Shown: positions 9,925 to 19,740 of the stretch, piece by piece | How positions within the stretch are numbered: position 1 is the stretch's first letter | How the letters are laid out: each line of letters opens with the position of its first letter | Source: Oikopleura dioica | Taxonomy: Eukaryota; Chordata; Appendicularia; Copelata; Oikopleuridae | Direction: 5' to 3' | NCBI GenBank assembly: GCA_907165135.1 | Contig: OU015570.1 | Location: forward strand, 1,628,489 to 1,692,488 | Length of the DNA stretch: 64,000 nt | Made by a program: the position numbers and the translations under genes | Notes under the pieces: generated by a model | What the model saw: only the letters and a program-made list of their open reading frames with translations | Databases searched by the model: none | What the model was told of the DNA's origin: nothing

Positions 9925-12612
9925 TATTTGAAAGGACTGTCTTTTTCCTGTGTTTTGTGAGTTTTGATTGGTGTTTACAGTAACAGGGACAAATTCTCGG
10001 CAAAGGAAGTATCTACTTTTGAATATCTAATCTTTTAAATTCTCATATTTTCTGTTATCGCTTTTATAATTGCAGTCTATCCATGTAAGATGAAGAAATC
10101 TACGAACCTTTTGGTCCTAAAATGGGTTCATCATTGTCCAGGGCCCATGAGTAACTTTTAAGGGTATTTTCATAGAAAAGGATTATTTGAAGAAGAATTT
10201 TTAACGTTTGAGTAGATAATCACAGAAGTATTTTTAGAAGAGAAAAACGATGATAATTCTATCTTGATGCTTTGCTGTTTTTCAACGATTCGACGCTGCT
10301 TTACGATTCGGAATTGCTTTGCTCTACGTTTAAAACATTGTGGTATTTTATTTTGACAAACAATTCGATTTGAACTTTTATGGAGAATTTATACGGCAAC
10401 AATCTCAAATTTTTGATTAAAATAATAATTGGATCTATTTACCTTTCTGGATCAAGCCTTTGTTTGGACTTGCTTATTATTGGAAATTTAAAATTATTTG
10501 GTTTATTGATTTGGTTATAAATTTGCTTTGGAATTTGGAAAAGAATCGTGAGATACTGATGACGGTAACAATCACAGACATCAGTTCTCAAGACCGATAG
10601 CCGATTCAACCAATGACGTCAATGATTCACTTATCAGTTCCCAGGGACAACAAGACCTTTACGTCACTTGGTTCCCATCAGCGATGCAACTCATCTATTG
10701 ACGCAATTAGGTTCTCATAAATTCTTATCGACGATTATGGATTCTCCCTCATCAACAGTTTTTAAAATGCAAGCTTTACTAAAACCCTATCAAATTAAGA
10801 AAGTTGTTTGTCCTGAATGCTGATTCCTTAACGATAAAAATATGGCAATGGACAATGAAGTCTGGATAACTTATGAGATTACTGAGGCTAGCGAAAAATA
10901 AAAATGGACGAAGAAGCGATAAATTATGAGACAATGGAGAAAAGACGAGTTTGTGGACATGCTGGTGTCATTTGAAATAGCGAAAGATAAGATCAACATA
11001 GTTATTTCTTTGGTTGGACGATGATTAAATCCTGAAGAGTGATATTCGTCTTTATTCGTGGATCGAATCGAAATAATTGCCTTCCAGACGATATAACTAG
11101 AAAAAGTTTTTGGTCACTTTGTTGACGACGATATTTGATGATGGTCTTTGTGATCTTATGGCAAGGAGAAGACGTGGAAAACTTCTCAGGCCTTGATAAA
11201 CCCGAAAAGTGCCAACATAGTGGACTTCGGTAGGTCGACAGCATGGAGAGGACGTCCGAATTAAACGATATCAAAGGTGAAGAAAAGTTTCTACACTGGA
11301 TGAAGACTTGACTTCACGCTGCCGAGAGAACGATTCTACAAGTTCTTGATAAAAGCAGAAGATATCGGGCTGAAAAAAAACGAACAAAAGAAAAAAACTC
11401 GTGGTGACTGCGAACAATTTGGCCGGAACTTTGCCCGTCACCTAATATAATTGTTTTGTCACTTTGGAAAACATTGGATTATGATGATTTGCAACTTTGT
11501 TTAATGGAGAGGCAATAAAAACAGTATTTCAAAACGAATCAACTTGGACAACGACGTGCTTTCTTGCGAACTGAAAAAAAAGAACCTGTAATTTTTTTTA
11601 CGATTCGGTTCTCAAAAACAAAAAAAAATTACAAAGTATTCAAAAAATTACAAAAATATCAACTACGAACAATGATTTTTGCTTTGTATAGATTTTCCTT
11701 ATTTCTTCCCATCTTGCTTGTTTCTTCTAATAATCTTTTAAATATTTATTTAAATGATCAGATTTCCCTGGACTATTGAGTCCTGAACGTTCGTTCGGAA
11801 GGGACCTTCTCATAAAGCTCATCCGTCAGGCGGAGCTAGGCAATTAAGCCGGTTTAGTTTTTACTTATGTTAGTTTCAAATTTATTAAAATACCTTTTCT
11901 CATTTATTCTTGCTCTTTGTGCGCGTGTGAGCGCCGGCGCGCTCATTTACTGTTATCACTCTTACGCGCGTTACTGTTTCTCATCAAAAGATTCTCTCTC
12001 TTTTTCTGCACTCACCGCGTATTCTTTCTTATGTATTCCCTTTCTAAATTTCTCCTTATTTCCTTAAATTTTGAGTTCTTTTATACTCCTCTTATAAATA
12101 TTTAGAAGATTAATTTTAAGATCCATTATTTTATGTTTACTGAAAATTATTATTCTGTACTTCAAATTTCATTCAATAAACATAAAAACCTTAGGGGGGA
12201 GGAGTGGTGTGGGGCGCTGTGCAGCCTCGTATATAAGCGGGCTCCTAGCCCGCAACCAGCACTCCTCTCCACCCTCAGGGCCAGCTCATACCAACCGCTC
12301 AGGTCTTCCAGTTATAGTGCTTAAATGCATCTTTTCACCTCTTTTTTTTTTCAATTTTTTCTTGTTGTTCCTTTTTCACTTGAAAGAAATGACAATAACA
12401 AATTTATATAAGAGGTACAGTTAAATTATTTGAAATTTTTTAAAATTCTTTTTTTTCTTGAATTTTTGCATTTCTTTCCCAATTTTTCATGCTTTTTATC
12501 CATCGCGGGCTTGTCGTTTTTTCAGAATCGTAATTCTGCGTTAACAGTATATTGCCTTTAGGGGACCCTTAAAGGTTTCACCTTTTTTTAAGATAAAAAC
12601 CTTTTGCGGGTT
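9925..12612. other. Long stretch without a supported gene
   Basis: AT-rich sequence with many stops in all frames. Short open frames on both strands (for example 11002-11274 minus, 11867-12105 plus) lack recognisable motifs and have low-complexity composition. The only notable signal is the TATA-containing segment at 12230. Confidence 0.5.
12195..12300 (+). promoter_or_regulatory. TATA-type core promoter, possibly of a retroelement
   Basis: TATATAAG at 12230-12237 sits in a GC-rich island (GGGGGGAGGAGTGGTGTGGG upstream, CGGGCTCCTAGCCCG hairpin downstream) inside very AT-rich DNA. No plus-strand gene follows. It could belong to a decayed LTR or to an unseen transcript. Confidence 0.3.
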
Positions 12613-13161
12613 TCATTGTTGTCTTCCTTTAAAATTACTCCGCCAGATTTTCGGACCTTGCTCTTGTAAGGTTAGATAATACAAAAAAGGTCGCGGCGCT
12701 CTAATGTCAATTCCTAGGGAAAAATTTTCGTTTTCTCCGACTGTAGGTGAGTAGTTGCAGTGGCAAAGTTGGACATGAGTGGGGAATAATTTTAGGCAAC
12801 TAGGACAAGATGGTGGATTTCCGGTTAATTTGAGCTTAATTGCATTTGAAGTGTACCCTTTTTTAACTTTCGGCAGGTCACTTTTTAACATGTTGAATGG
12901 GATATCGAAGTTTATGGTCATTGACTTATTGTTAATAAGGTTTACGAAGTTGGGAAGATTAATAAGGTGAGTGTCTGTCCTTATTACTGTTAGCTTGCTC
13001 TTGAATTTTTTCTTATATTCAAGAAGAATTCGGAGGACTTCGGCTATTCCATCCGCAATGGGTGTTAACAGTATAAGAGTTGATCTTCTTTTTTGTTGGT
13101 CTTTTAAGGTGTGAGTTATAAGCCTCACCCAGGCTCCATTGGGGCAGGCGGGCGAATTCAT
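12613..13161 (-). CDS. 182-residue ORF with a possible zinc-binding Cys cluster
   Basis: The longest open frame between 9 and 14 kb, with an ATG at 13161. N-terminal half contains LITHTLKDQQKRRSTLILLT and a basic helix. The C-terminal half carries SCPSCLKLF...LCHCNY (C-x2-C-x12-C-x-C), which could bind zinc. Some resemblance to the methyltransferase-like tail of DIRS-type retroelements is possible (nearby DIRS relic at 8.2 kb) but I cannot confirm it. It lies just downstream of the three-exon gene at 13301-13842 and could share its transcript, since operons are common in Oikopleura. Confidence 0.45.
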   Translation of the reverse strand: MNSPACPNGAWVRLITHTLKDQQKRRSTLILLTPIADGIAEVLRILLEYKKKFKSKLTVIRTDTHLINLPNFVNLINNKSMTINFDIPFNMLKSDLPKVKKGYTSNAIKLKLTGNPPSCPSCLKLFPTHVQLCHCNYSPTVGENENFSLGIDIRAPRPFLYYLTLQEQGPKIWRSNFKGRQQ

Positions 13162-13300
13162 TTTATTTGTCGGTTTTAACTGAAATGTGTAAGAGAAAAT
13201 GCAAAAAATAATAATTTTATCTAAAGTTGAATATAATTAAAAATTGCGTGTAAGAAGTAACTGATTGATTTTTCGTGGGGGTTGGAGGAGGTTTTCTTTT

Positions 13301-13842
13301 TTAGGAGCCATAAAATGAGTCAATTCTTCCTCTATTTGCCGATGGCTCCTGGCAATAAGTTATTGGCAATAATTACTTATTGCCAATTACAGTAGGAAAA
13401 CTCTCCTCACTAGAAATGCTATCAGCTGATTCTTGCTGCTCTGGTAAGGGTAACGCTGATACTGTTTCTCCTCCTCTTTGTGTTAAATCGAGATAGTTTG
13501 TTCGTACAAAGGGTTGGGGAACTTTAAGGTAGGCTTCAAGAGATGACTTTTTCTTGCGAAACAAGTTAAAGATGGGTTTTGAGGATCTTGAAAATAAAGG
13601 GATTATCGGGGCATACAGTATGCCGCATACTCCTCTGGCCCTTCAAGAGTTGAGAGAATAAGATTATATAGGGCGGTGAAGATTCTTGGGTGATTATTTT
13701 CAATGAGTTTCAATTCCGAAAAGTCGGATTGTGTAAGCAGGTTTTTAGAAATTAAAATACGAAGAAGAAGTTCGCTTTTTTCCAGACTTGAAAGAGCGTG
13801 AAAAAGAAACGAGTTCTTCATAGAAATTGGGTTTTGACTCAT
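13301..13842 (-). CDS. Three-exon gene, about 151 residues, unidentified
   Basis: Exon 1 is 13842-13631 (ATG AGT CAA), exon 2 13586-13391, exon 3 13348-13301 (TAA). The introns, 13587-13630 (44 nt) and 13349-13390 (42 nt), both have GT and AG ends. The exons sum to 456 nt, exactly 152 codons with the stop, and the frame is kept through both junctions. This internal consistency is strong evidence for a real gene. The N-terminus is helical (LFHALSSLEKSELLLRILIS). The middle has a basic patch (NLFRKKKSSLEAYL), then an acidic Ser/Glu-rich stretch. No family recognised. The Tor element inserted about 200 bp upstream. Confidence 0.6.
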
Positions 13843-14041
13843 AGCACTTCTTCTACAGCCACACTTCGCATTGATTGTTGGTTTGGATTGCGTTGAAAAT
13901 GAGTTGCACTCGGTTGGAAATTTTCTGGCAGTTGATTAGGAAAAATAGGAGGAAGAGGAAAATGGACAAGAGAAACTTTTGATAAGGTCACGAGATAATA
14001 CTGCTAAACAGAGGTTTAATTTTTATTGTCTTTCAAAAGAT

Positions 14042-14151
14042 TGTAGTAGCTAACCCTCGGGTGTGGCGCTCTTCGGGAGCTGACTCTATTTTTATCACTT
14101 CAATTCTGATCAGAGCTCTCTCGGATCAGGACCTCAGTCCAACTAACAACC
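14042..14151 (+). repeat. 5' LTR of the Tor element, left part
   Basis: Matches 31093-31203 of the 3' LTR with five differences. Ends in AACC, the 4-bp target duplicated by the nested insertion. Confidence 0.9.
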
Positions 14152-14345
14152 TGTTGTGGTAACGATTTGCCTTGCAAAAGAATCGGAGAGCAATTATCCG
14201 CGGTTTTTTATAAAAGCGTATATTAGGCTAGTTTTCAAGTTAAAGAGTGAACAGAAAACGAGGCTTGCGCCGGCGAAAGTTATGAACAGCAGGTGCACGA
14301 GGCGAATCTCCAAATAAGGGAATCGGCAGATTCGCGATCACAACA
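14152..14345 (-). repeat. 3' LTR of the nested gypsy element
   Basis: 194 bp, one difference from 19371-19564. On the minus strand the adjoining 14346-14356 reads as the purine run CTGGGGGGA before the LTR, a typical polypurine tract. Confidence 0.9.
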
Positions 14346-14471
14346 TCCCCCCAGATTCGACTGGCGTGAAGGTTGACCGACGCAGAGTCCAAGTTGGTGA
14401 CGAGAGCGGGTTCGTCGACTTGAAGCATCCTCGTTGTCTTTTCTGATCAAATAGTGATAATAAATGATTTG

Positions 14472-14860
14472 TTATGATCTTGCTTGGAAAGGTACAGTCT
14501 TTTTCCGGGCGCGCCGCGGATATCTTTCGGCGAATGATGAGGCCGGTTCAGCGTCGGGTCGTTTCTTAACAACGGGGTTCTCGGGTTGATTTTGGCTGCA
14601 ATAATCCGGGTCCAGGTGCTGTGGACGGTCCTTGTAGAGAATACAGTGATGTCGGTGTACCCAGCTGAGCTTTCCACTAATGTCCAGTCGAACTATAACG
14701 CCATTAGTGTCCACCACTTCAAAGGGACCATTCCAAGCGCCCTTGCTCTCCTTCGTTTCCGCGGACATGGGTCTTTTTAGCAGAACTCTGTCGCCCTTGG
14801 TTATCGTTATTGGTTCAATTATAGATTTTCCCTTTTTTTAGCGACGAGGTCTGCTTCCGA
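14472..14860 (-). pseudogene. Integrase C-terminal part of the nested element
   Basis: Minus-strand reading TITKGDRVLLKRPM...GAWNGPFEVVDTNG...WVHRHHCILYKDR fits the GPY/SH3-like C-terminal domain of gypsy integrases. It is one frame off the integrase core at 14819-15830; the shift falls beside an A-run (plus 14831-14840). A further short ORF at 14428-14240 (SRIWGDVVIANL) continues towards the LTR. Confidence 0.65.
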
Positions 14861-15830
14861 TTGAGCTAAATCGACGAGCTTGTGGACGCGGTTTAGGGTC
14901 GCGGCTATTTCAGTGGCGTACGTTTTTGGAGAATCCGCGGATGGGTTTTCGGCCATTTGTATTCCGTCGAACGAAGGTTTTCTTCCGTAGATAATTTCGA
15001 ATGGCGAGACGCGCGTTGCCACATTTTTGCATTTATTCATAGTACTCACCACTGACGGTAGAACTAATTCCCAACACAGATTTCGTTCAAGGGCGATTCC
15101 ATATAACGCATTTTTGAGAACACGGTGCGATCGTTCTAGGCATCCAGTACTTTCCGGGCGATAAGGAACATGTAAATTCTGCTTGACTCCAAGCAAATGA
15201 CAAAGCTCACTCAGCATTTCATTTCGGAAATGTTTACCTTGGTCGCTGCTGATTATCTTCGGGAAATCGTACAATAGAATGTGACGCATAATTTGGCGAG
15301 CAGCGTCACTTGCTCGGCACCTTGCAGTCGGATAAACCGACAAGAAACGACTGTATCCATCCATAATGGTTAATGCGTATGATTTACCGGTTTTCGATCG
15401 CTCGAGTTGTATAAAGTCGACATAAATGATTTCCCATGGTCGCTTGGCACGGTAAAGAGTCTGCATATCTGGTTTACCTTTCTGCATGTCCTGGCCTTTT
15501 CTTTTCAGGCAAATGTCGCAACTTGAGACAAATCCGCGGATATCGTCCAATTGATCGGGCCACCACGACCATGATAGCAATTCCCTTGTTCGATCAACTC
15601 CGGTGTGCGCTTTGTGATGAGCAGCTTTTAAATAGTGAGGAATAAGGCTTTTAGGAAGCACAAGGCACTTCTTTTCCCCCCAGTTGATCGTCAAGGCTTT
15701 ACTCTCCGGATGGATTTCCAATTTCTTCGACCAGCGTTTGTATGATTCTATGCCGTAAAGACTATCTGGGACTTGCCATTTTTCCGCGGGTGTTTTGTTT
15801 TCTACAAAGTTTTTTACTGTACCTATGAGT
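14819..15830 (-). pseudogene. Integrase core of the nested element
   Basis: Contains the zinc-binding HHCC domain (HHKAHTGVDRTRELL...SSCDICLKRKG) and the catalytic core with IYVDFIQL (Asp), SSDQGKHF (Asp) and YRPESTGCLERSHR (Glu). All three catalytic residues are present. The frame opens at about 15830 (EDKLIGTVKNF), out of frame with the preceding linker, so at least one frameshift lies near 15830-15880. Confidence 0.8.
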
Positions 15831-16470
15831 TTATCTTCTGATTGAGCATTTACAATTATCCGCAGCTCCAGGATAGGTACGTTTGCTCAGAACTCCTGTG
15901 GCAGCTGATTTTAAAGCATAAATTTCCGCGGCGACTTCTTTGTTTTCGAGGAGCATTTTCTGTGGTAAACTTCCTCCCCCGCACCATGACGGGATATAAA
16001 TTATGAGGTCGCTCTCTCCAGCCGGATTGTAGAATTTTCCTGCCAGTTCGTCGCTTGGTTTTCGTTTTTCGCACAAACTTTGTGCCACGGTCGAGACAAT
16101 ATGTCTGCCAGACAATTGTCTTGTCCTTTAATGTACTGAATTGTAAATCGAAACTTACTGAGTCGATCTTGCCATCTTTGGAGCTTGTCGTTTGCCATTA
16201 TTTTCTTGTCCAAGGCGCATAAAGCTTTGTGATCGGTGAGGAAGAATGGCTTTCCCTCCAAATAATATGAAAATTTCTCGATTGTCATCAATAGTGCGAA
16301 AGCTTCTCGTTCCGTCGTTGACCATTTCGATTCTGTTGACGACAGTGTTTTCGAATAAACGGCGATCAGTTTTTGTTTGTTGCCGAATTTCTGCATAATG
16401 GCTCCTCCAATAGCCACTTTGGATGCATCGCAAACAACCACAAATGGTCGAGAAAAATCAGGAGACTAAA
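15831..16470 (-). pseudogene. RNase H and linker of the nested element
   Basis: RNase H motifs VVCDASKVAIGGAIMQ, TEREAFALL, FLTDHKALCAL and CLADILSR are in the frame 16441-16001. The upstream PDFSRPF stretch typical of gypsy RNase H is out of frame with the RT by one base near 16460. The linker continues in a third frame (16115-15831: SDLIIYIPSWCGGGSLPQKM). Two single-base shifts therefore interrupt this part of pol. Confidence 0.75.
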
Positions 16471-17973
16471 TACCTTATTACTTGCCAAGATCCTTTTTGC
16501 GTTATCGAAGCTCGCTTGAGCGTCGTCATTCCACTGAAATGGTTTATTTTGCCTGTTCAGCACAGACATTTCTTTGACGATTGAGCTGAATGAGTTGATG
16601 GCCACTCGGTCACCAACGTTGCATGAGATCCAGCTTTTCCACCAACCAAGGGTTCCGAGGACTGACATTAATTCCTTTCTGTTCCGCGGTGGCTGCAATT
16701 CCTTTATTGCTTTCATGTTTTCTTCTGGGATGCTTATCCCTTCCGCGGAAATTTGTCGGCCCATGAATTTTGTTGATCGCCGGCCGAAATTGCACTTTTT
16801 TCCCCCCAGCTTGACGCCGAATTTTTCACAGGCATCCAAAACCTGCTCCAAGACCTGAAGATGCGTTTCTTCGTCACGGCTATGTAGCAATATATCATCC
16901 ACATAGCTTTTGAAGTTGTTTTGTAGCTTTACCGTCCGTAGCATTTTTGCGACACATTTGCAAAATGCGTCACCGCTGTGTCTCATTCCGAACGGCATTC
17001 TGATGTACTGATACAGCTTGTCCTTATAATAAAAATTCGTTTTATGTCGGTCGTCTGGGTGGATTTCCATGTTCCAATATGCCGCGTTTATATCAATGTC
17101 AGAGAAGATGTGGTTTCCAGTCGCAATGTCCGCAAACAAACAATCTATATTTGGCACGTTCCAGATGTCCGTCTCCTCTGTGAGGCACTGGTTAAGCCCG
17201 GACTTGAAATCGGAGCATACTCTTATATCGTCGTCTTTTTTAGGGACAATGACTAGCGGACTGTAAAAACCCTTTCCATCGGGGCACTCCTCGATTATCT
17301 TCCCATTGAGCATCGTTTCCATCTTACCATCTTTTTTCGGTTGCAGATGTTTGGCTATTGGCCGCGGTCGAGCGCTTTTCGTTAATCCAGGGATTGTCGG
17401 GATCCTCACTTGCTCCGAAAACAGGCCTACTTTATCGTTTGGCCCTTTGAAAACTTTTTGCTTTCGGAAGAGGACATTGATGAATCGTTCAAAATTTTCA
17501 CCTTTGAAAATTGTGTTATCGAGTTTTAGTTCTTTCGTTTTCTCCAGTAGTTCCACCTTTTGCTGCGTCGTTAATTTGCTGGCTTCCATCCTAAACAGCG
17601 CGTTGACTTCTGACCAAGGGAATAGGACCCTTCGGCCAGAGTGAATCATTATTTCCATTCCATAACCGGCGATTTTGAAGTTTCCGTGCTCGCTGCTTGA
17701 GTGTCCTATGATAAAATCTTTGCCGAGGATTGCCGGCAAACCTTCTCTCACGATGTAAAAGCATACACCGCGGAATTTGTAATTTGATTGGTGAGCTTTC
17801 ACTACTGTGGATATCCTACCAATTGATTTTATTCTTCCACATCCGCGGAATTCCATTGAAGTTGGCTCGATAAACTTGTGAAGTGACGATGGAAGGAGAT
17901 GCATTGGCAAAATACATTTGTCAGATCCGCTGTCGACCAATGCAGTGACTTTTAGTGTAAATCCATTCATCAT
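16366..17973 (-). CDS. Protease and reverse transcriptase of the nested element
   Basis: ATG at 17973. Residues about 10-20 hold the aspartic protease motif VTALVDSGSDKCIL. RT follows with SPLVIVPKKDDDIRVCSDF, SDIDINAAYWNMEIHPDD, YIRMPFGMRHSGDAF and the catalytic SYVDDILLHSR. The thumb/connection region extends to about 16470, where the frame is lost. gag ends in another frame just upstream (18060), so gag-pol expression would need frameshifting or reinitiation. Confidence 0.85.
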   Translation of the reverse strand: MMNGFTLKVTALVDSGSDKCILPMHLLPSSLHKFIEPTSMEFRGCGRIKSIGRISTVVKAHQSNYKFRGVCFYIVREGLPAILGKDFIIGHSSSEHGNFKIAGYGMEIMIHSGRRVLFPWSEVNALFRMEASKLTTQQKVELLEKTKELKLDNTIFKGENFERFINVLFRKQKVFKGPNDKVGLFSEQVRIPTIPGLTKSARPRPIAKHLQPKKDGKMETMLNGKIIEECPDGKGFYSPLVIVPKKDDDIRVCSDFKSGLNQCLTEETDIWNVPNIDCLFADIATGNHIFSDIDINAAYWNMEIHPDDRHKTNFYYKDKLYQYIRMPFGMRHSGDAFCKCVAKMLRTVKLQNNFKSYVDDILLHSRDEETHLQVLEQVLDACEKFGVKLGGKKCNFGRRSTKFMGRQISAEGISIPEENMKAIKELQPPRNRKELMSVLGTLGWWKSWISCNVGDRVAINSFSSIVKEMSVLNRQNKPFQWNDDAQASFDNAKRILASNKVFSLLIFLDHLWLFAMHPKWLLEEPLCRNSATNKN

Positions 17974-18059
17974 AAGTGTAATTTTTGTGTTGAAGAAAGA
18001 ATAAGTGATATTTGTGCTGCACGATAAGCATGCTGATAATTCGCACTCATTACCAGCAT

Positions 18060-19094
18060 TTATAGAAAAACCGACGCTTCATTTTCCTCTGGTAAACGTT
18101 CTTCTTCATTTGCTTGAGCAACGAAAGTGTTAGTCTTCTTACCGCGGTCTTCTTGTCGTTTAGGTTTCTCGTGGCGAAATCTACAGTTTTTGACTCTGCA
18201 GTTCCCAGCGGCAAAATACTTGCATATTGGCATTTTTGACTTTGGTTTCTGGCTCTGGCGTGCGAAAAATACTGATCCGCCCTGATTGGTTGTTTGAGAA
18301 ATCAGGAATTCGACTTTTGTCGCGATTGTTTGAGCATCTGAGATTTGAGCCCATTCATTGGCCATATGTGCGTGCACCGAAGGTTTCGTGACTTTCAATC
18401 GCCCCGCGATAATGCTCGCAGAAACGAATTCGAATATGTCATCCGCGGTTGGAGCATTACTATCGTCGTTTTCTTGTGTGCCCGGGTTCTTTTTCATTTT
18501 GGTTCGGCGGATTTGAGCGCAAATAGCGGCTTTAGCCGGCTCCATACGATCTTCTATGTCCTGCGCGTACTTTTTCCACGGTGAATTTTCGTCGAATTGC
18601 GTTTCCATTACTCTTGTTAAGAGTTGCAGCGCTGATAATCCCGAATCGTATGTTAAATTTTACCACTCGCGCAGCTCAATCCAAGTTTTCGTCGATTTTG
18701 TTGCGTTTTTAAGCCGCGAGTAAATTGAAGGGCTGAAGCGCAGCTTAACCTTTGACGCGAAGATTTCGTGCAATTTTGGGTCATCGGCGATATAAATTTC
18801 GTAAATTTGTGTTACTTTGGAAGTGAACACCGATGTTTCATCGAAATCTCGCCCGCTGTATGTTAATTCGTTCAGGGCGTTTTCCGCGGATTTGATCGCA
18901 CTTGCTTGCTCTCTGGTTAACTCGTTACCTTCCACTTTGATCCCGTCGATTGCGATGTCCAGCTTTGCCTTGAGTTTCTTCTGTAATTCTTTTTTCTCTT
19001 TTGTGGCTGCTGAATTTGGCGAATTGAGCGCCGTTATTTCTTCATCTAGCTCAGCAATCGTTTCTCGGATCCATTTGAGAGTTTCGAGCGACAT
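18060..19094 (-). pseudogene. gag of the nested element with an in-frame stop and a CCCH finger
   Basis: ATG at 19094 and one frame to 18060, broken only by TAA at 18660-18662 (after ELREW). The N-terminal part is a helical capsid-like region. The C-terminal part carries CKYFAAGNCRVKNCRFRH, a C-x7-C-x4-C-x3-H finger. Most gypsy gags have CCHC zinc knuckles; a CCCH finger is unusual. A basic Lys/Arg-rich tail follows. The stop would truncate gag before the finger unless read through or a sequence error. Confidence 0.7.
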
Positions 19095-19349
19095 GGCGAA
19101 AAGCAGTTAGGTGACTCTTTTGAATGGCGTTACCTTATTGGTGCACTCAGATTTCAATTTCGATAGGTTTCGAAATTGCTGAGTGACCTCCGTGGAGGGT
19201 TTGATTCCCGCTCAGGATTAATCCACGTGATTGGCTGTAACCACAACTTGCGTTTTCCTCTCGGCGAATTGGTCCACCAAGATGATTTTCTTCCCAAATT
19301 AGCTTCTCTAGATGGCTGGCTAGGAATGGGTGTTGTAGGACCGTGGGGT

Positions 19350-19367
19350 CGATTTTTCCTGGTACCA
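19350..19367 (-). promoter_or_regulatory. Primer binding site of the nested element
   Basis: Three bases inside the 5' LTR on the minus strand comes TGGTACCAGGAAAAATCG, beginning with the TGG complementary to a tRNA CCA end. I could not identify the tRNA. Confidence 0.5.
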
Positions 19368-19370
19368 GTA

Positions 19371-19564
19371 TGTTGTGGTAACGATTTGCCTTGCAAAAGA
19401 ATCGGAGAGCAATTATCCGCGGTTTTTTATAAAAGCGTATATTAGGCTAATTTTCAAGTTAAAGAGTGAACAGAAAACGAGGCTTGCGCCGGCGAAAGTT
19501 ATGAACAGCAGGTGCACGAGGCGAATCTCCAAATAAGGGAATCGGCAGATTCGCGATCACAACA
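19371..19564 (-). repeat. 5' LTR of the nested gypsy element
   Basis: 194 bp; see 14152-14345. Followed by the AACC duplication and the remainder of the Tor 5' LTR. Confidence 0.9.
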
Positions 19565-19665
19565 AACCTGTTTCTGAAAACACCATCTAAAAATAAATCA
19601 ACTTTTATAAAACAACTCTAGAGACTCATCATTTAGCAGACACATCTATTCAGCAGGTTACAACA
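19565..19665 (+). repeat. 5' LTR of the Tor element, right part
   Basis: Continues the Tor LTR after the nested insertion. 110 + 101 - 4 duplicated bases equals 207, the 3' LTR length. Contains the AATAAA polyadenylation signal. Confidence 0.9.
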
Positions 19666-19669
19666 CAAA

Positions 19670-19687
19670 TGGTGTCAGAAGTGGGAT
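19670..19687 (+). promoter_or_regulatory. Tor primer binding site, tRNA-Leu type
   Basis: TGGTGTCAGAAGTGGGAT lies four bases after the LTR. Its complement ends ...CCCACTTCTGACACCA, as in animal leucine tRNAs. Confidence 0.75.
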
Positions 19688-19740
19688 AAGATATTTTCCC
19701 AGCGCCAAACCTTAGAGAATACCCACAAGTGAGTACAGAG

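Larger units (their letters stand above)
14152..19564 (-). mobile_element. Nested minus-strand Ty3/gypsy element
   Basis: LTRs of 194 bp, 14152-14345 and 19371-19564, differ at a single position. Their ends form the perfect inverted pair TGTTGTG...CACAACA. The target duplication AACC is present at 14148-14151 and 19565-19568. On the minus strand a polypurine tract abuts the left LTR and a TGG-starting PBS follows the right LTR. Order on the minus strand is gag, protease-RT, RNase H, integrase. Near-identical LTRs show it inserted recently, after Tor, yet gag has a stop and pol several frameshifts. Confidence 0.9.

Noticed and set aside
11760-11850. Structured RNA or ribozyme near GAACGTTCGTTCGG
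   Set aside because: No hammerhead or other core motif could be matched.
19176-19250. GGTTTGATTCC B-box-like sequence suggesting a tRNA
   Set aside because: The T-stem does not pair and no A box or acceptor stem fits. It lies in the 5' leader of the nested gypsy element.
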